From assembly GCA_013286205.1 (NCBI GenBank), contig JABDGD010000001.1:62001-126000 (forward strand): a DNA stretch of 64,000 nucleotides. Direction: 5' to 3'. The stretch's first letter is position 1; the number at the start of each line of letters is the position of its first letter. The position numbers were made by a program, and so were the translations under genes. Source of the DNA: Candidatus Firestoneibacteriota bacterium (GTDB lineage: Bacteria > Oederibacteriota > Muellerivitia > Muellerivitales > Muellerivitaceae). Positions 50,938 to 60,244 of the stretch are shown piece after piece. The notes under the pieces were generated by a model. The model ran no database searches. It saw only the letters and a program-made list of their open reading frames with translations, and was not told the DNA's origin.

Positions 50938-53229
50938 ATGATTTTATACACAAACTTTTTGAACAAAAGTTTAAAACGATATCAGCAATCGACTTCACGG
51001 TCGATTCGTCCGCTTCTGTGGGCCGTGATTTGTTTTGTGTCTTTTCTCCTGACTTCAATGTCTGCCCAAGCCCAGCTGATTTCTCTCAATGGCGGGGAAA
51101 TCATGACCTGCCAATTCGTTAACAACACTACAGTACCGAACAATCAAATTTATATTTGTGTACTGGTCAATGGTCAGTACTTAACTCCGGGCGGCACGAT
51201 GAACGCTATCGTACCGGGTCAAAACGCCAGCGCTTATTCCATGACCCTGGCGCAAATCGCCGCCCTCAGTCCCGCGGGTCTCCAATTGCCCAACATCAAC
51301 GCCGGGGGGCGCATGTGGATGTCCGAGTATCAACCCATGAACATGCCCATCGTGGCCGGCCCGGGTGTGGTTCAACCCAATATCGCTAATCCCAGCGATC
51401 CTAACGCTAATACGGTTTTTGACTGGATGGAATTCGCTGAGGGCAACGACTGGATTTACTGCAACAACACGCAGGTCAATATGTTTGGCATACCCTATAC
51501 CATGTCTCTCTATAACCAGGGCCCGGCACTCAACGGCACGGACGGTATTAATGATTGTTACGCAGACATTGTCGCCAAGTACCGCGCTTTTATGGCTACG
51601 GTCGCGGACGGCCCTCTGTTTACCAGCTTGATCGGGCCAATCCGCATTGTGTCTCCCAATGACGGAACTTTCGCTACAGGCGCGGCCAACGGCCATTACT
51701 TTGACAGCTATATCGCCAGTGTCTGGGCGGAATACGCTACCAGGCCTTTAGTCATCAGCACGGGCGGCAATACTTACAGTGGTACGGATTCGGGCCCGGG
51801 CAGCCAAATGGTTTTCACCGGCCCAGGTGGACCGTTCTACGTCAGTGAGCCCACGACGCAAGATGTGCTTGGTGCCTCGGGCGCTTTCGCTACGGGTAAC
51901 GCGACCGAATTGGCTCTGGAAGTGGTGATGGACGCGGGCTTTAACCGTCACGTTATCGACAATGCCGCTAATCTGAATAATCCGGCGGCTTACTATTTGA
52001 CCGCGCCGTGCAATTACTACGCGGCTTTTTGGCACACTGTTAATCAGAACTCTCTAGCCTATGGCTTTCCCTATGACGACGACAATAACCAAAGCAGTGT
52101 GCTCGTCAGCACTAACGCCAGGGGATTAATTATTACCTTTAGCGGCTGCGTTAATACGCCCACGCCTACTTTAACCGCGACGAACACATTCACTAAAACA
52201 GCCACCCCGACCAATACCTTTACCGCGACGGTTACGGATACCAAGACAGTCACCAATACCGCCACCAGTACGGCGACCCGAACCTATACCTCAACGGCAA
52301 CCAATAGCTACACAGCCTCTCCAACCGCCACGAATACCGTCACGAAGACTTTTACTAACACTTTTACCAGCACCTCGACGCCTACTTCAACCTACTCTTC
52401 CACAGCCACGAACAGCTTTACCGCCAGCCCGACTTCCACCAACAGCTTTACGGCGACTTACACTTATACGGCCAGCCCCACCTCTACCTTTTCCAGTACC
52501 GGTACGGCTACCGCCATTGATACCGCGACTTCTACCAATACGCTCATTTCAACGGCTACCTTTACTTCCACCCCAACAGCCACCTATTCCATGACGCCTT
52601 CGCCTACGTCAACTTTTACGGCTTCTTTTACTCCCTCGTTCACGAACACCATTTCAGCTGGCGGGGGCGCGACCCATACGCCGACACTGACTTCGACGAA
52701 TACCGTTTTAATAACGCCTACCCGGGCCCTTACTTTTACCAGCACACCAACGGATTCCATGACGCCAACGGCGTCTCCAACCACTACGGCAACTAATACC
52801 TATACGCCTACCCAAATGGTCACGAATACTTTCACCCCGACCGTCACCCTGACGGTTACCTTGACGCGGACTCCCACGATCACCTCTACGCCTACGCTGA
52901 CACCGACTATTACACGGACACCCACCATTACGGCGACACCCTCGTCGGAGGAATTTTTTATCTCCAAGAATGTGTTTTCGCCGGATTCGCCGGTACAAAT
53001 TCACGTGTCGATAGAACAGGTGCCGGGTCATTACGAATTAACGATTTATAACTCCGCGGGAGAACATGTCAAAACGCTGGATAGCCAGAGTCTCAACACG
53101 CCTTTCCAAAAAACATACGGGTGGGATGGAACTAACAAATTTGGCAATAAGTGTTCGTCAGGTGTTTATGTGATTTATCTGACAGAGCCCTTTAAACGGC
53201 TTGTAGGCAGGGTAGTGTTCATTCATTAA
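50938..53229 (+). CDS. GH64-like beta-1,3-glucanase with Thr-rich linker and C-terminal FlgD-like domain
   Basis: Signal peptide. FDWMEFAEGNDWIYCNNTQVNMFGIPYTM resembles GH64 core. Thr-X tract. Ends YELTIYNSAGEHVKTLDS...WDGTNKFGNKCSSGVYVIYLTEPFKRLVGRVVFIH. Confidence 0.82.
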   Translation: MILYTNFLNKSLKRYQQSTSRSIRPLLWAVICFVSFLLTSMSAQAQLISLNGGEIMTCQFVNNTTVPNNQIYICVLVNGQYLTPGGTMNAIVPGQNASAYSMTLAQIAALSPAGLQLPNINAGGRMWMSEYQPMNMPIVAGPGVVQPNIANPSDPNANTVFDWMEFAEGNDWIYCNNTQVNMFGIPYTMSLYNQGPALNGTDGINDCYADIVAKYRAFMATVADGPLFTSLIGPIRIVSPNDGTFATGAANGHYFDSYIASVWAEYATRPLVISTGGNTYSGTDSGPGSQMVFTGPGGPFYVSEPTTQDVLGASGAFATGNATELALEVVMDAGFNRHVIDNAANLNNPAAYYLTAPCNYYAAFWHTVNQNSLAYGFPYDDDNNQSSVLVSTNARGLIITFSGCVNTPTPTLTATNTFTKTATPTNTFTATVTDTKTVTNTATSTATRTYTSTATNSYTASPTATNTVTKTFTNTFTSTSTPTSTYSSTATNSFTASPTSTNSFTATYTYTASPTSTFSSTGTATAIDTATSTNTLISTATFTSTPTATYSMTPSPTSTFTASFTPSFTNTISAGGGATHTPTLTSTNTVLITPTRALTFTSTPTDSMTPTASPTTTATNTYTPTQMVTNTFTPTVTLTVTLTRTPTITSTPTLTPTITRTPTITATPSSEEFFISKNVFSPDSPVQIHVSIEQVPGHYELTIYNSAGEHVKTLDSQSLNTPFQKTYGWDGTNKFGNKCSSGVYVIYLTEPFKRLVGRVVFIH
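52150..52950 (+). repeat. Thr-X alternating low-complexity tract
   Basis: TPTLTATNTFTKTATPTNTFTATVTDTKTVTNTATSTAT... Confidence 0.93.
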
Positions 53230-53281
53230 CCGGTTCGGCTGACCGTTAAAGCATTCGCCAGTTTTCAAAACAGACTCAAAT

Positions 53282-53315
53282 AAAACCCGGGCTCGAAAGA
53301 ACCCGGGTTTTTTAT
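53282..53315 (+). terminator. intrinsic terminator
   Basis: AAACCCGGG-CTCGAAAGAA-CCCGGGTTTTTTATT. Confidence 0.88.
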
Positions 53316-53496
53316 TGGGTTATTAGTTTTCTTTCCTGTGTTTTCGTTACAAACTGTTACAAAAAATGACCTGTTGAGTTCTTTCCTTTGACTATGCTTT
53401 AAGTCATAATTTGGCTCATTCAAAGCAATCTTGTCCGGTTTTGGGCGGTTGGTTCGTCGTATGGGTACAAATAACTTCATCTTAAAGAGGTCTCCG

Positions 53497-54201
53497 ATGG
53501 CTGATATCGTCTCAATCCAAAACGTTTACAAAGAATACCCGCTCGATAAGGTGGTCGTGAAAGCCCTTCAGGGTGTCAGCCTCTCGGTGACCCAGGGCGA
53601 CTTTCTTTCCATCGTCGGCCCTTCGGGTTCGGGCAAAACGACTTTGCTCAATTTGATTGGCTGCGTGGATACGGCGACCTCCGGTATTGTGCTGGTGGAC
53701 GGTAAAGACACTAAAAAACTCAATGACCGCCAATTGACTGACTTGCGTTTAAATACCCTGGGGTTCATTTTTCAAAGTTTTAACCTGGTTCCGGTTTTGA
53801 GCGTGTTTCAAAATGTGGAGTTTCCTTTATTGCTTCAACGCAAATATACCAAAGCCGAAAGAGCGGCCCGTGTGGACGCTTTGTTGGTTAAGGTGGGTTT
53901 AGATAAACATTCCAAGCACCGCCCCAGCGAGCTTTCCGGCGGGCAGCGCCAGCGTGTGGCCATTGCCCGGGCCCTGGTGACCCGGCCCAAAATTGTTTTG
54001 GCTGATGAACCGACTGCTAACCTGGATTCGGTGACGGGTGAAAACATTATTGACTTGATGAAAGAAATGAACCGTGAGGAGAAGACGACCTTTATCTTCT
54101 CGACCCACGACGCCAAAGTCATGTCTCATGCCAATACGGTGATTCGTTTGGCGGACGGCAAGATTACGGATGGACAAGCGGTCGGCGCGGGGAGCCACTA
54201 A
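53497..54201 (+). CDS. ABC transporter ATP-binding protein (LolD/MacB type)
   Basis: Walker A GPSGSGKT, signature LSGGQRQRVAIARAL, Walker B IVLADEPTAN. ATG at 53497 preferred over 53431. Confidence 0.95.
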   Translation: MADIVSIQNVYKEYPLDKVVVKALQGVSLSVTQGDFLSIVGPSGSGKTTLLNLIGCVDTATSGIVLVDGKDTKKLNDRQLTDLRLNTLGFIFQSFNLVPVLSVFQNVEFPLLLQRKYTKAERAARVDALLVKVGLDKHSKHRPSELSGGQRQRVAIARALVTRPKIVLADEPTANLDSVTGENIIDLMKEMNREEKTTFIFSTHDAKVMSHANTVIRLADGKITDGQAVGAGSH

Positions 54202-56270
54202 TGAGTTCGCTTATCCTGCTGTTACAAACCTCTTTTCGTAATATCTTCTCCAGCTTTTTGAATGTGGTGATTGGTTTAATCATTCTGTTCGGAACGCTGT
54301 TCTTTGTCGTCGGTGGCTCGATGGTGGATAGCATGGACAAGTCCATGAGCCGGAGCATCATCGGCTCAATTGCTGGAAATGCCCAGGTTTACCAGGCGTC
54401 TTCCACGGATTCGCCAGCTTTGTTTGAGGGCTGGCAGATACCGGATTTGGACCCGATCCCTGATTTTTCAAAAGTTAAAGGGCCTTTGATGAGTGACCCG
54501 AATGTGGCGGCGGTAGTACCCGAGGGCATTAACACCGCTATCGTGGTCTATGGCAATACCATTGATCAGATACTTGAAAAATTGCGCAAAGCCGAAACGA
54601 ATCACGAACCAAAGGAAAAAATCGAGAGCTTGAAGTCGCATATCCGTCAGATGGTTTCGGTTATCCAGACGGACATGGGAAAATTGGACAAAATCGCCAG
54701 CAAGGGCGCGATGGATCCTGAAGCTTACAAAGATATCTCCAAGGCTTCCTCACCTGCCTTTTGGGACAGTTTTAATAAAGATCCCTTCGGTCATTTGGAG
54801 TTTCTGGAAAACAAGATTGCCTATTTGGTTCCGGACTCAGATCAGATATTTTTATCTTATGTGGGAACCGATCTGGATTCTTTCACCAAGTCCTTCGACC
54901 GTCTGCAGATTGTGGATGGTCAGGCCGTGCCCAAGGGCCACCGGGGCATGCTGCTTTCCAAATATGTTTACGAGAACCAGTTTAAGCTCAAGGCGGCCAA
55001 CCGCCTCGACCAAATCCGGGAAGCGGTGGTGGAGAAAAATAAGAAAATTGCCAAGGATCCGGACCTTCAGGACTTGATCAAACAAAACCGCAACCAGACC
55101 CGGGAGATTGTGCTTCAGTTAGACCCGCTCTCGACGCAAAAGGTCATGGCGGTTTTGCAGACGACCCTGGGTTCCAAAGAAACCGATCTGCCAAAGCTTT
55201 TGTCGGCTTTCTTTGATACCAATGACGACAACTTTCTGGGCCGCTATAAGGTTTTTTATGACCAGATCGCGCCTTACCTGGAACTGTACCGCCTGAAGCC
55301 GGGCGAGATGCTGACCATTAAGGCCTATACCAAGTCAGGTTTTGTGCAGGCGGTGAATGTGAAGATTTACGGTACCTTCCAATTCAAGGGTTTGGAAAAG
55401 TCCAGCACGGCCGGTTCCATGAGCTTGATGGACCTGATGAGCTTCCGCGATCTTTACGGCTATGTGACGCCGGAAAAGATCGCTGAGACCAAATCGCTGG
55501 AAAAAGCCGCGGGCGCCCAGTTTGTTTCCCGCGATAAGGCCGAGGCGGATCTTTTTGGCGGGTCAGACGTTGAACAAACCACCCAAACTAAAATCAACGA
55601 CAAGACGGAAATGGGCGGCGGTACCAAGTTGAAGCGGGCCGACCTGGTGAACCGGGTTTACAGCGCGGACGAAATGGAACAGGGTGTGGCGATGGGCGCG
55701 GCGATTCTGCTGAAAGACCCCTCGAAGTTGAAAGAAACCATGAAGAATCTTCAGGCGATCTGCGACAAAGACAATCTGGGCTTGAAGGTGATTGACTGGC
55801 AGAAGGCCGCGGGCAATTTAGGCCAGTTTGTTTTTGTGGCCAAGTTCATCCTTTATCTGGCGACCGCCATTATCTTTGTGGTGGCGCTGGTGATCATCAA
55901 CAACGCGGTAGTCATGGCGACTCTCCAGCGGGTGCGGGAAATTGGCACCATGAGGGCTATTGGAGCGCAGCGCACCTTTGTTTTGTCCATGGTGCTCATC
56001 GAGACTGTCGTGCTGGGACTGGTTTTTGGCACGGTAGGGGTTTGCCTGGGCAGCGGTTTTGTTCTGTGGCTGGGCCATTCGGGCGTGCCCGCGGGCAATG
56101 ATTTTCTCTACTTCTTTTTCTCGGGTCCCCGGCTTTATCCCGGGCTTAGTGTGGGCAGTTTGATCGGCGCTTTTGTGGTGGTGCTGCTGGTCACCTGTCT
56201 TTCAGCTCTTTATCCGGCGGTGATGGCCACGCGAGTGCAGCCCATCCAAGCCATGGCTTCGGAAGACTAA
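54201..56270 (+). CDS. FtsX/MacB-type ABC permease with large periplasmic domain
   Basis: FtsX C-terminal core VVIVNNAVVMATLQRVREIGTMRAIGAQRTFVLSMVLIE-like; ATGA-type overlap with the ATPase gene. Confidence 0.92.
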   Translation: MSSLILLLQTSFRNIFSSFLNVVIGLIILFGTLFFVVGGSMVDSMDKSMSRSIIGSIAGNAQVYQASSTDSPALFEGWQIPDLDPIPDFSKVKGPLMSDPNVAAVVPEGINTAIVVYGNTIDQILEKLRKAETNHEPKEKIESLKSHIRQMVSVIQTDMGKLDKIASKGAMDPEAYKDISKASSPAFWDSFNKDPFGHLEFLENKIAYLVPDSDQIFLSYVGTDLDSFTKSFDRLQIVDGQAVPKGHRGMLLSKYVYENQFKLKAANRLDQIREAVVEKNKKIAKDPDLQDLIKQNRNQTREIVLQLDPLSTQKVMAVLQTTLGSKETDLPKLLSAFFDTNDDNFLGRYKVFYDQIAPYLELYRLKPGEMLTIKAYTKSGFVQAVNVKIYGTFQFKGLEKSSTAGSMSLMDLMSFRDLYGYVTPEKIAETKSLEKAAGAQFVSRDKAEADLFGGSDVEQTTQTKINDKTEMGGGTKLKRADLVNRVYSADEMEQGVAMGAAILLKDPSKLKETMKNLQAICDKDNLGLKVIDWQKAAGNLGQFVFVAKFILYLATAIIFVVALVIINNAVVMATLQRVREIGTMRAIGAQRTFVLSMVLIETVVLGLVFGTVGVCLGSGFVLWLGHSGVPAGNDFLYFFFSGPRLYPGLSVGSLIGAFVVVLLVTCLSALYPAVMATRVQPIQAMASED

Positions 56271-56275
56271 AAAGG

Positions 56276-56415
56276 AAATTTTGAATTTTAAATTATGAAT
56301 TTTGAATGGTGGTATCCCTGACGGGATGATTTGGATTTAATTTTAATGGCTTTAAATAACATCTCCGTAAGGAGATTCGATAATTTAAAACTTAAAATTG
56401 AGAATTTAAAATTGA
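56276..56415. mobile_element. MITE/REP-like non-coding inverted-repeat element
   Basis: AT-rich imperfect terminal inverted repeats enclosing two perfect hairpins, ATCCC-TGAC-GGGAT (56314-56327) and ATCTCC-GTAA-GGAGAT (56361-56376). Confidence 0.6.
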
Positions 56416-56433
56416 CGTTATGAGGGGCTAAGG

Positions 56434-57735
56434 ATGAAACAACTTTTCTTGATCGCGGTGCGGAATATTTTTACTCATAGCCGCCGTAGCCTGCTTTTGG
56501 GTGGCGCTATCGCGGGCGTGACGGCCCTGCTGGTATTTTTAGGATGCCTGAGCACCGGGGTGAGACAAACCCTGCTGGAAGCGGGCACCACGGTGGCGAC
56601 TGGCCATATTAACGTGGGCGGTTTTTATAAGGTGACGGCCGGTCAAAGCGCTCCTCTGGTGACGGACTATAAGAAGATTGAGGATATTGTCCGCAAGACT
56701 TTGCCGGATATTGATTTTGTCACGGCCCGGGGCCGGGGCTGGGCCCGTTTGGTGAGCGATCAGGCCAGTATGCAGGTGGGGATCGCCGGGGTGGAGATGG
56801 CTAATGAGCCTGGCTTGCCCAAGGTGCTCAAAATGAAAGAGGGCAAGCTGGACGATCTGGCCAAGCCCGGCAATGTTTTGATCTTTGAGAGTGAGGCCAA
56901 AAAACTCAAAGTGAAAACCGGCGACAGCATGGTCTTTTCCGTACTCACCGACCGGGGTGTGAACAACACGGTGGATGTGAGGGTTTGCGGCATCGCGGAG
57001 GACATGGGGCTCATGACGAGCTTTAATGTTTTCTTGTCTCAGGAGACGCTTAACCGGCTGGATCAGACGAATGAAACGACTACGGGCGCTATCCTCATCT
57101 ATCTCAAGAACATGAAACGCATTCCTCAGGATTTGGACCTGCTGCGTAAGGCCATGACGGCCAATGGTTATACGGTCATGGATTCCGCCAGCAAGGCTTT
57201 CTGGATGAAGTTGGCGGAAGTGAACAGGGAAGAATGGACCGGCCAAAAACTGGATCTGACAACCTGGGAAGATGAGATCAGCTATGTTTCCTGGAATCTC
57301 AAGGCCATTGACGGCCTGACCTTTCTGTTAACTACGGTGCTCTTGATCATTATCGCGGTGGGTATCATGAATACCCTTTGGATCGCCATTCGGGAACGCA
57401 CTCGGGAGATTGGCACCCTGCGCGCTATTGGTATGCAGCGGGGCGGGGTGATGAGTATGTTCGTCATTGAGGCCTTCTGTCTGGGCGCCATGGGGACGGG
57501 CGCCGGTGTTTTGCTGGGTATCGCGATTTCGATGCTGCTCAACGCGCTGCATATTCCGCTGCCTCCGGGAGCCCAGTTTTTTACCATGTCGAGCAACTTA
57601 CGCTTCGCGGTGGACCCGGTCCGCATTTTGATGGAAGCCGCCACGATTACCTTGTGCTGTACGCTGATTTCTTTAATTCCGTCGTTTAAGGCCGCCCGCA
57701 TGCGGCCTGTGACGGCGATATCACATTTGGGATGA
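56434..57735 (+). CDS. FtsX/LolC-type ABC permease
   Basis: GIMNTLWIAIRERTREIGTLRAIGMQRGGVMSMFVIEA. Confidence 0.93.
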   Translation: MKQLFLIAVRNIFTHSRRSLLLGGAIAGVTALLVFLGCLSTGVRQTLLEAGTTVATGHINVGGFYKVTAGQSAPLVTDYKKIEDIVRKTLPDIDFVTARGRGWARLVSDQASMQVGIAGVEMANEPGLPKVLKMKEGKLDDLAKPGNVLIFESEAKKLKVKTGDSMVFSVLTDRGVNNTVDVRVCGIAEDMGLMTSFNVFLSQETLNRLDQTNETTTGAILIYLKNMKRIPQDLDLLRKAMTANGYTVMDSASKAFWMKLAEVNREEWTGQKLDLTTWEDEISYVSWNLKAIDGLTFLLTTVLLIIIAVGIMNTLWIAIRERTREIGTLRAIGMQRGGVMSMFVIEAFCLGAMGTGAGVLLGIAISMLLNALHIPLPPGAQFFTMSSNLRFAVDPVRILMEAATITLCCTLISLIPSFKAARMRPVTAISHLG

Positions 57736-58646
57736 GGAAAAACATGAATCGAAACCATTTTTACCACCAAGACACCAAGGCACCAAGTAAGACGAAAGAA
57801 TATTTTAATTTTTCAAAACCAAAATCTAATTCTCTTAAGGCTTCCTTGGTGTCTTGGTGCCTTGGTGGTGAACGATTGTTAAAGGTGTCTTTATTGTTGG
57901 CTTTGATGTTTCCGGCGGCGGTTTTTGCTGGAACTTTAACTAAGGCCGAGATGGTTGATGTTTTGAAGGGCATTGACTTGCGGATTCGCAGCGGCGGTGA
58001 CTATAAGGCGCTGGTCTATCTGGAACAGCACCAGAAGGACAAACCGGACGTGGCCCAGGAGGCCATCGTCTACCGCCGGGATGCGGATCAAAAACTCATG
58101 ATCCTTTTCACCAAACCCAAGACCGAGGCGGGCAAGGGTTATCTGCGGGTGGACCGGAACCTTTGGTACTACGATCCGACAGTGGGTAAGTGGGAACGCC
58201 GTACTGACCGTGAGCGCATCGGGGGGACCGATTCGAACCGGGAAGACTTTGACCAATCCAACCTGGCGGTTCAGTATGAGCCAGCCTTTGCGGGCGAGGA
58301 AAAATTGGGGGCTTTTGACGTTTGGCATCTCAAATTGACGGTTAAGTCGGGAATTGACGTGGCCTATCCGATCGTGGAGTTCTGGGTGGACGAAGCCACC
58401 GGCAATTACCTCAAACGCCAGGACTTTGCTTTGTCGGGCCGCTTGATGCGTACCAGCTATGACCCGAAATGGAACAAGGTTTATAGCGATATCAAGAAAG
58501 ATAATTTGTGGTTCCCTAAGGAAATTCATATTTATGACGAGATCGACAAGGCGAATTCCACTCTGGTGGTTATTCAATCAGTAGATCTGTCGGCTCTGCC
58601 TGAAAATATGTTCACTAAAGCCTGGCTGGAAACGAAGAGCCGGTAA
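57732..58646 (+). CDS. LolA-like outer-membrane lipoprotein-sorting protein
   Basis: LRIRSGGDYKALVYLEQHQKDKPDVAQEAIVYRRDADQKLMILFTKPKTEAGKGYLRVDRNLWYYDPTVGKWERRT. N-terminus partly encoded by an inverted-repeat element; start may be 57744. Confidence 0.85.
   Translation: MRKNMNRNHFYHQDTKAPSKTKEYFNFSKPKSNSLKASLVSWCLGGERLLKVSLLLALMFPAAVFAGTLTKAEMVDVLKGIDLRIRSGGDYKALVYLEQHQKDKPDVAQEAIVYRRDADQKLMILFTKPKTEAGKGYLRVDRNLWYYDPTVGKWERRTDRERIGGTDSNREDFDQSNLAVQYEPAFAGEEKLGAFDVWHLKLTVKSGIDVAYPIVEFWVDEATGNYLKRQDFALSGRLMRTSYDPKWNKVYSDIKKDNLWFPKEIHIYDEIDKANSTLVVIQSVDLSALPENMFTKAWLETKSR
57763..57869. mobile_element. short inverted-repeat element (CACCAAGRCACCAAG type) inside the 5' end of the lolA-like CDS
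   Basis: ACCACCAAGACACCAAGGCACCAAG (57763-57787) versus CTTGGTGTCTTGGTGCCTTGGTGGT (57845-57869): 23/25 inverted match. Confidence 0.7.
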
Positions 58647-58664
58647 TTCTTTAAAGGCGGGATT

Positions 58665-59909
58665 ATGAAACGAATTCTTTTACTGGCGGGATTGGTTTGG
58701 CTGACAGCCGGGTTGGCCCAGGCAGCGGATCGGCCTTCTGAAAGTGATATGTTTGGCGGTTCGCCGGATACTCCCGCGGTTAAAACAGACAAAGCTGATT
58801 CGACAGGGGATGCCAACGCGATCGCTTCTCAATTGGCGTCTACTGGAACCTCGAAAGAAGAGACGCTGCAAATTGGCGGAACACTTTCCAGTGAAGTGGA
58901 CGCTTACATTCAAAGCGGAGTGCCTTTAACGCAAAACGTCGTTAGTAATCCGAATGTGCTTTTCCTATATTTGGATTCCAAACTAGAAAACGACAACCGG
59001 GTCTTCGGTAAAATTCGCGCTTTTTATGACCCGACGGGTGTTTCTAGCGGCAATCCCACATCCGCCAGCTATACGAATCCTTATGGTTTCGGCAACGGTT
59101 CCAGCGATAACCTGACCGTTAATCTTCAGGAATTGCGGGTTTCTGCCAACATCGGCCATCAGGTCTTTTTCAACATTGGACGGCAAAAGGTGAAGTACGG
59201 CGCCGCGAAGTTTTTTAATCCGACCGACTTTTTGAATCCTCAGCCCTTTAATTTCTTTCTGCCGACCGACGAACGAACCGGGGTGGATATGATCAAGATG
59301 CAGATTCCATCCGGCTCTTCTAATTTTTACGCCGCGGGCGTGGCAGGTAACCCCACCACAGGAAGCATCCCGGGCGGTTATTTCCGGGGCGAGCTGCCTT
59401 ACAGCCAAATCGCGAACATCATTGGCGCGGGCGAAATTTCACTTTCAGCCTGGCTGCCGAAGAATCAATCAGGCCGTATTGGTTACGATATTTCCCAGCA
59501 AGTGGATGACTTTGACATCTATGTGGAGGGCGCGGCGACTCAAACGCCAAACGCCTGGCAGGACGCCACCAGCGCCGGCTTTACCTGGACGGGCCGTTAT
59601 GCTGACAGGGAAACCAATACCATTTCACTCAATGGCGAGTATTTTCAAGCGGGCGCGGCGGCGGAGTACGGCATCTTGGCCATTAATCTGGGCGGACCCG
59701 GCGGGCTCAACGACATCAATTTTATCGTGACGAACCTGATGGATTTGATCGGCAATAGCGGTTTGAGCCGCTTGGACATTGTGTGCCAGTTCACCGACCG
59801 TATCACCGGGCGGGTCTATGGCGCGGCGCCTTGGGGTTCTGCCAGCGGCACCTTTTACCTGCCGGGGCAGATTGCCCAGTCGGGGATGCGGTTGGACGTG
59901 AATTTCTAA
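58665..59909 (+). CDS. outer-membrane beta-barrel/porin-like protein
   Basis: Signal peptide, ELRVSANIGHQVFFNIGRQKVKYGAAKFFNPTDFLNPQPFNFFLPTDERTGVDM, ends QSGMRLDVNF. Confidence 0.75.
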   Translation: MKRILLLAGLVWLTAGLAQAADRPSESDMFGGSPDTPAVKTDKADSTGDANAIASQLASTGTSKEETLQIGGTLSSEVDAYIQSGVPLTQNVVSNPNVLFLYLDSKLENDNRVFGKIRAFYDPTGVSSGNPTSASYTNPYGFGNGSSDNLTVNLQELRVSANIGHQVFFNIGRQKVKYGAAKFFNPTDFLNPQPFNFFLPTDERTGVDMIKMQIPSGSSNFYAAGVAGNPTTGSIPGGYFRGELPYSQIANIIGAGEISLSAWLPKNQSGRIGYDISQQVDDFDIYVEGAATQTPNAWQDATSAGFTWTGRYADRETNTISLNGEYFQAGAAAEYGILAINLGGPGGLNDINFIVTNLMDLIGNSGLSRLDIVCQFTDRITGRVYGAAPWGSASGTFYLPGQIAQSGMRLDVNF

Positions 59910-59943
59910 ATCCCATTCATCTAAACTTCGCGGTGATGTCAAT

Positions 59944-59976
59944 AAAACCCGGGTTCGAAAGAGCCCGGGTTTTTGT
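59944..59976 (+). terminator. intrinsic terminator
   Basis: AAACCCGGG-TTCGAAAGAG-CCCGGGTTTTTGTTTT. Confidence 0.88.
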
Positions 59977-60073
59977 TTTACTGGATAAACTTACTATAGA
60001 TAAATAGCGCGATTGTAATGGGTTAAACGACAACGCCGGTATGGTTTGAAAACGCTCTTTTGTGTTCGCTTTC

Positions 60074-60087
60074 TGTAAGCGTTTTCA
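60074..60087. promoter_or_regulatory. LacI/cre-type operator candidate
   Basis: TGTAAGCGTTTTCA, 14/14 cre fit; a weaker partner TGAAAACGCTCTTT lies at 60047-60060. Confidence 0.45.
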
Positions 60088-60244
60088 TTTCAAGACATTG
60101 TCGTTTGAAAATGATCTGTGATTTGTACCTGTGGTCCCATCTGACTTGTTAAAAGTTTTTCATGGGCGCTCTCAACCGTTAAACGATATGAGGAAATCTG
60201 ATCGCTGACTCATTTCACAATTGAAGTTATGTGACATTAGTTAG

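Noticed and set aside
13000-53000. Thr tracts considered as CRISPR-like or DNA satellite arrays
   Set aside because: No constant repeat/unique spacer organisation. Periodicity is 6 bp in frame and explained by protein sequence.
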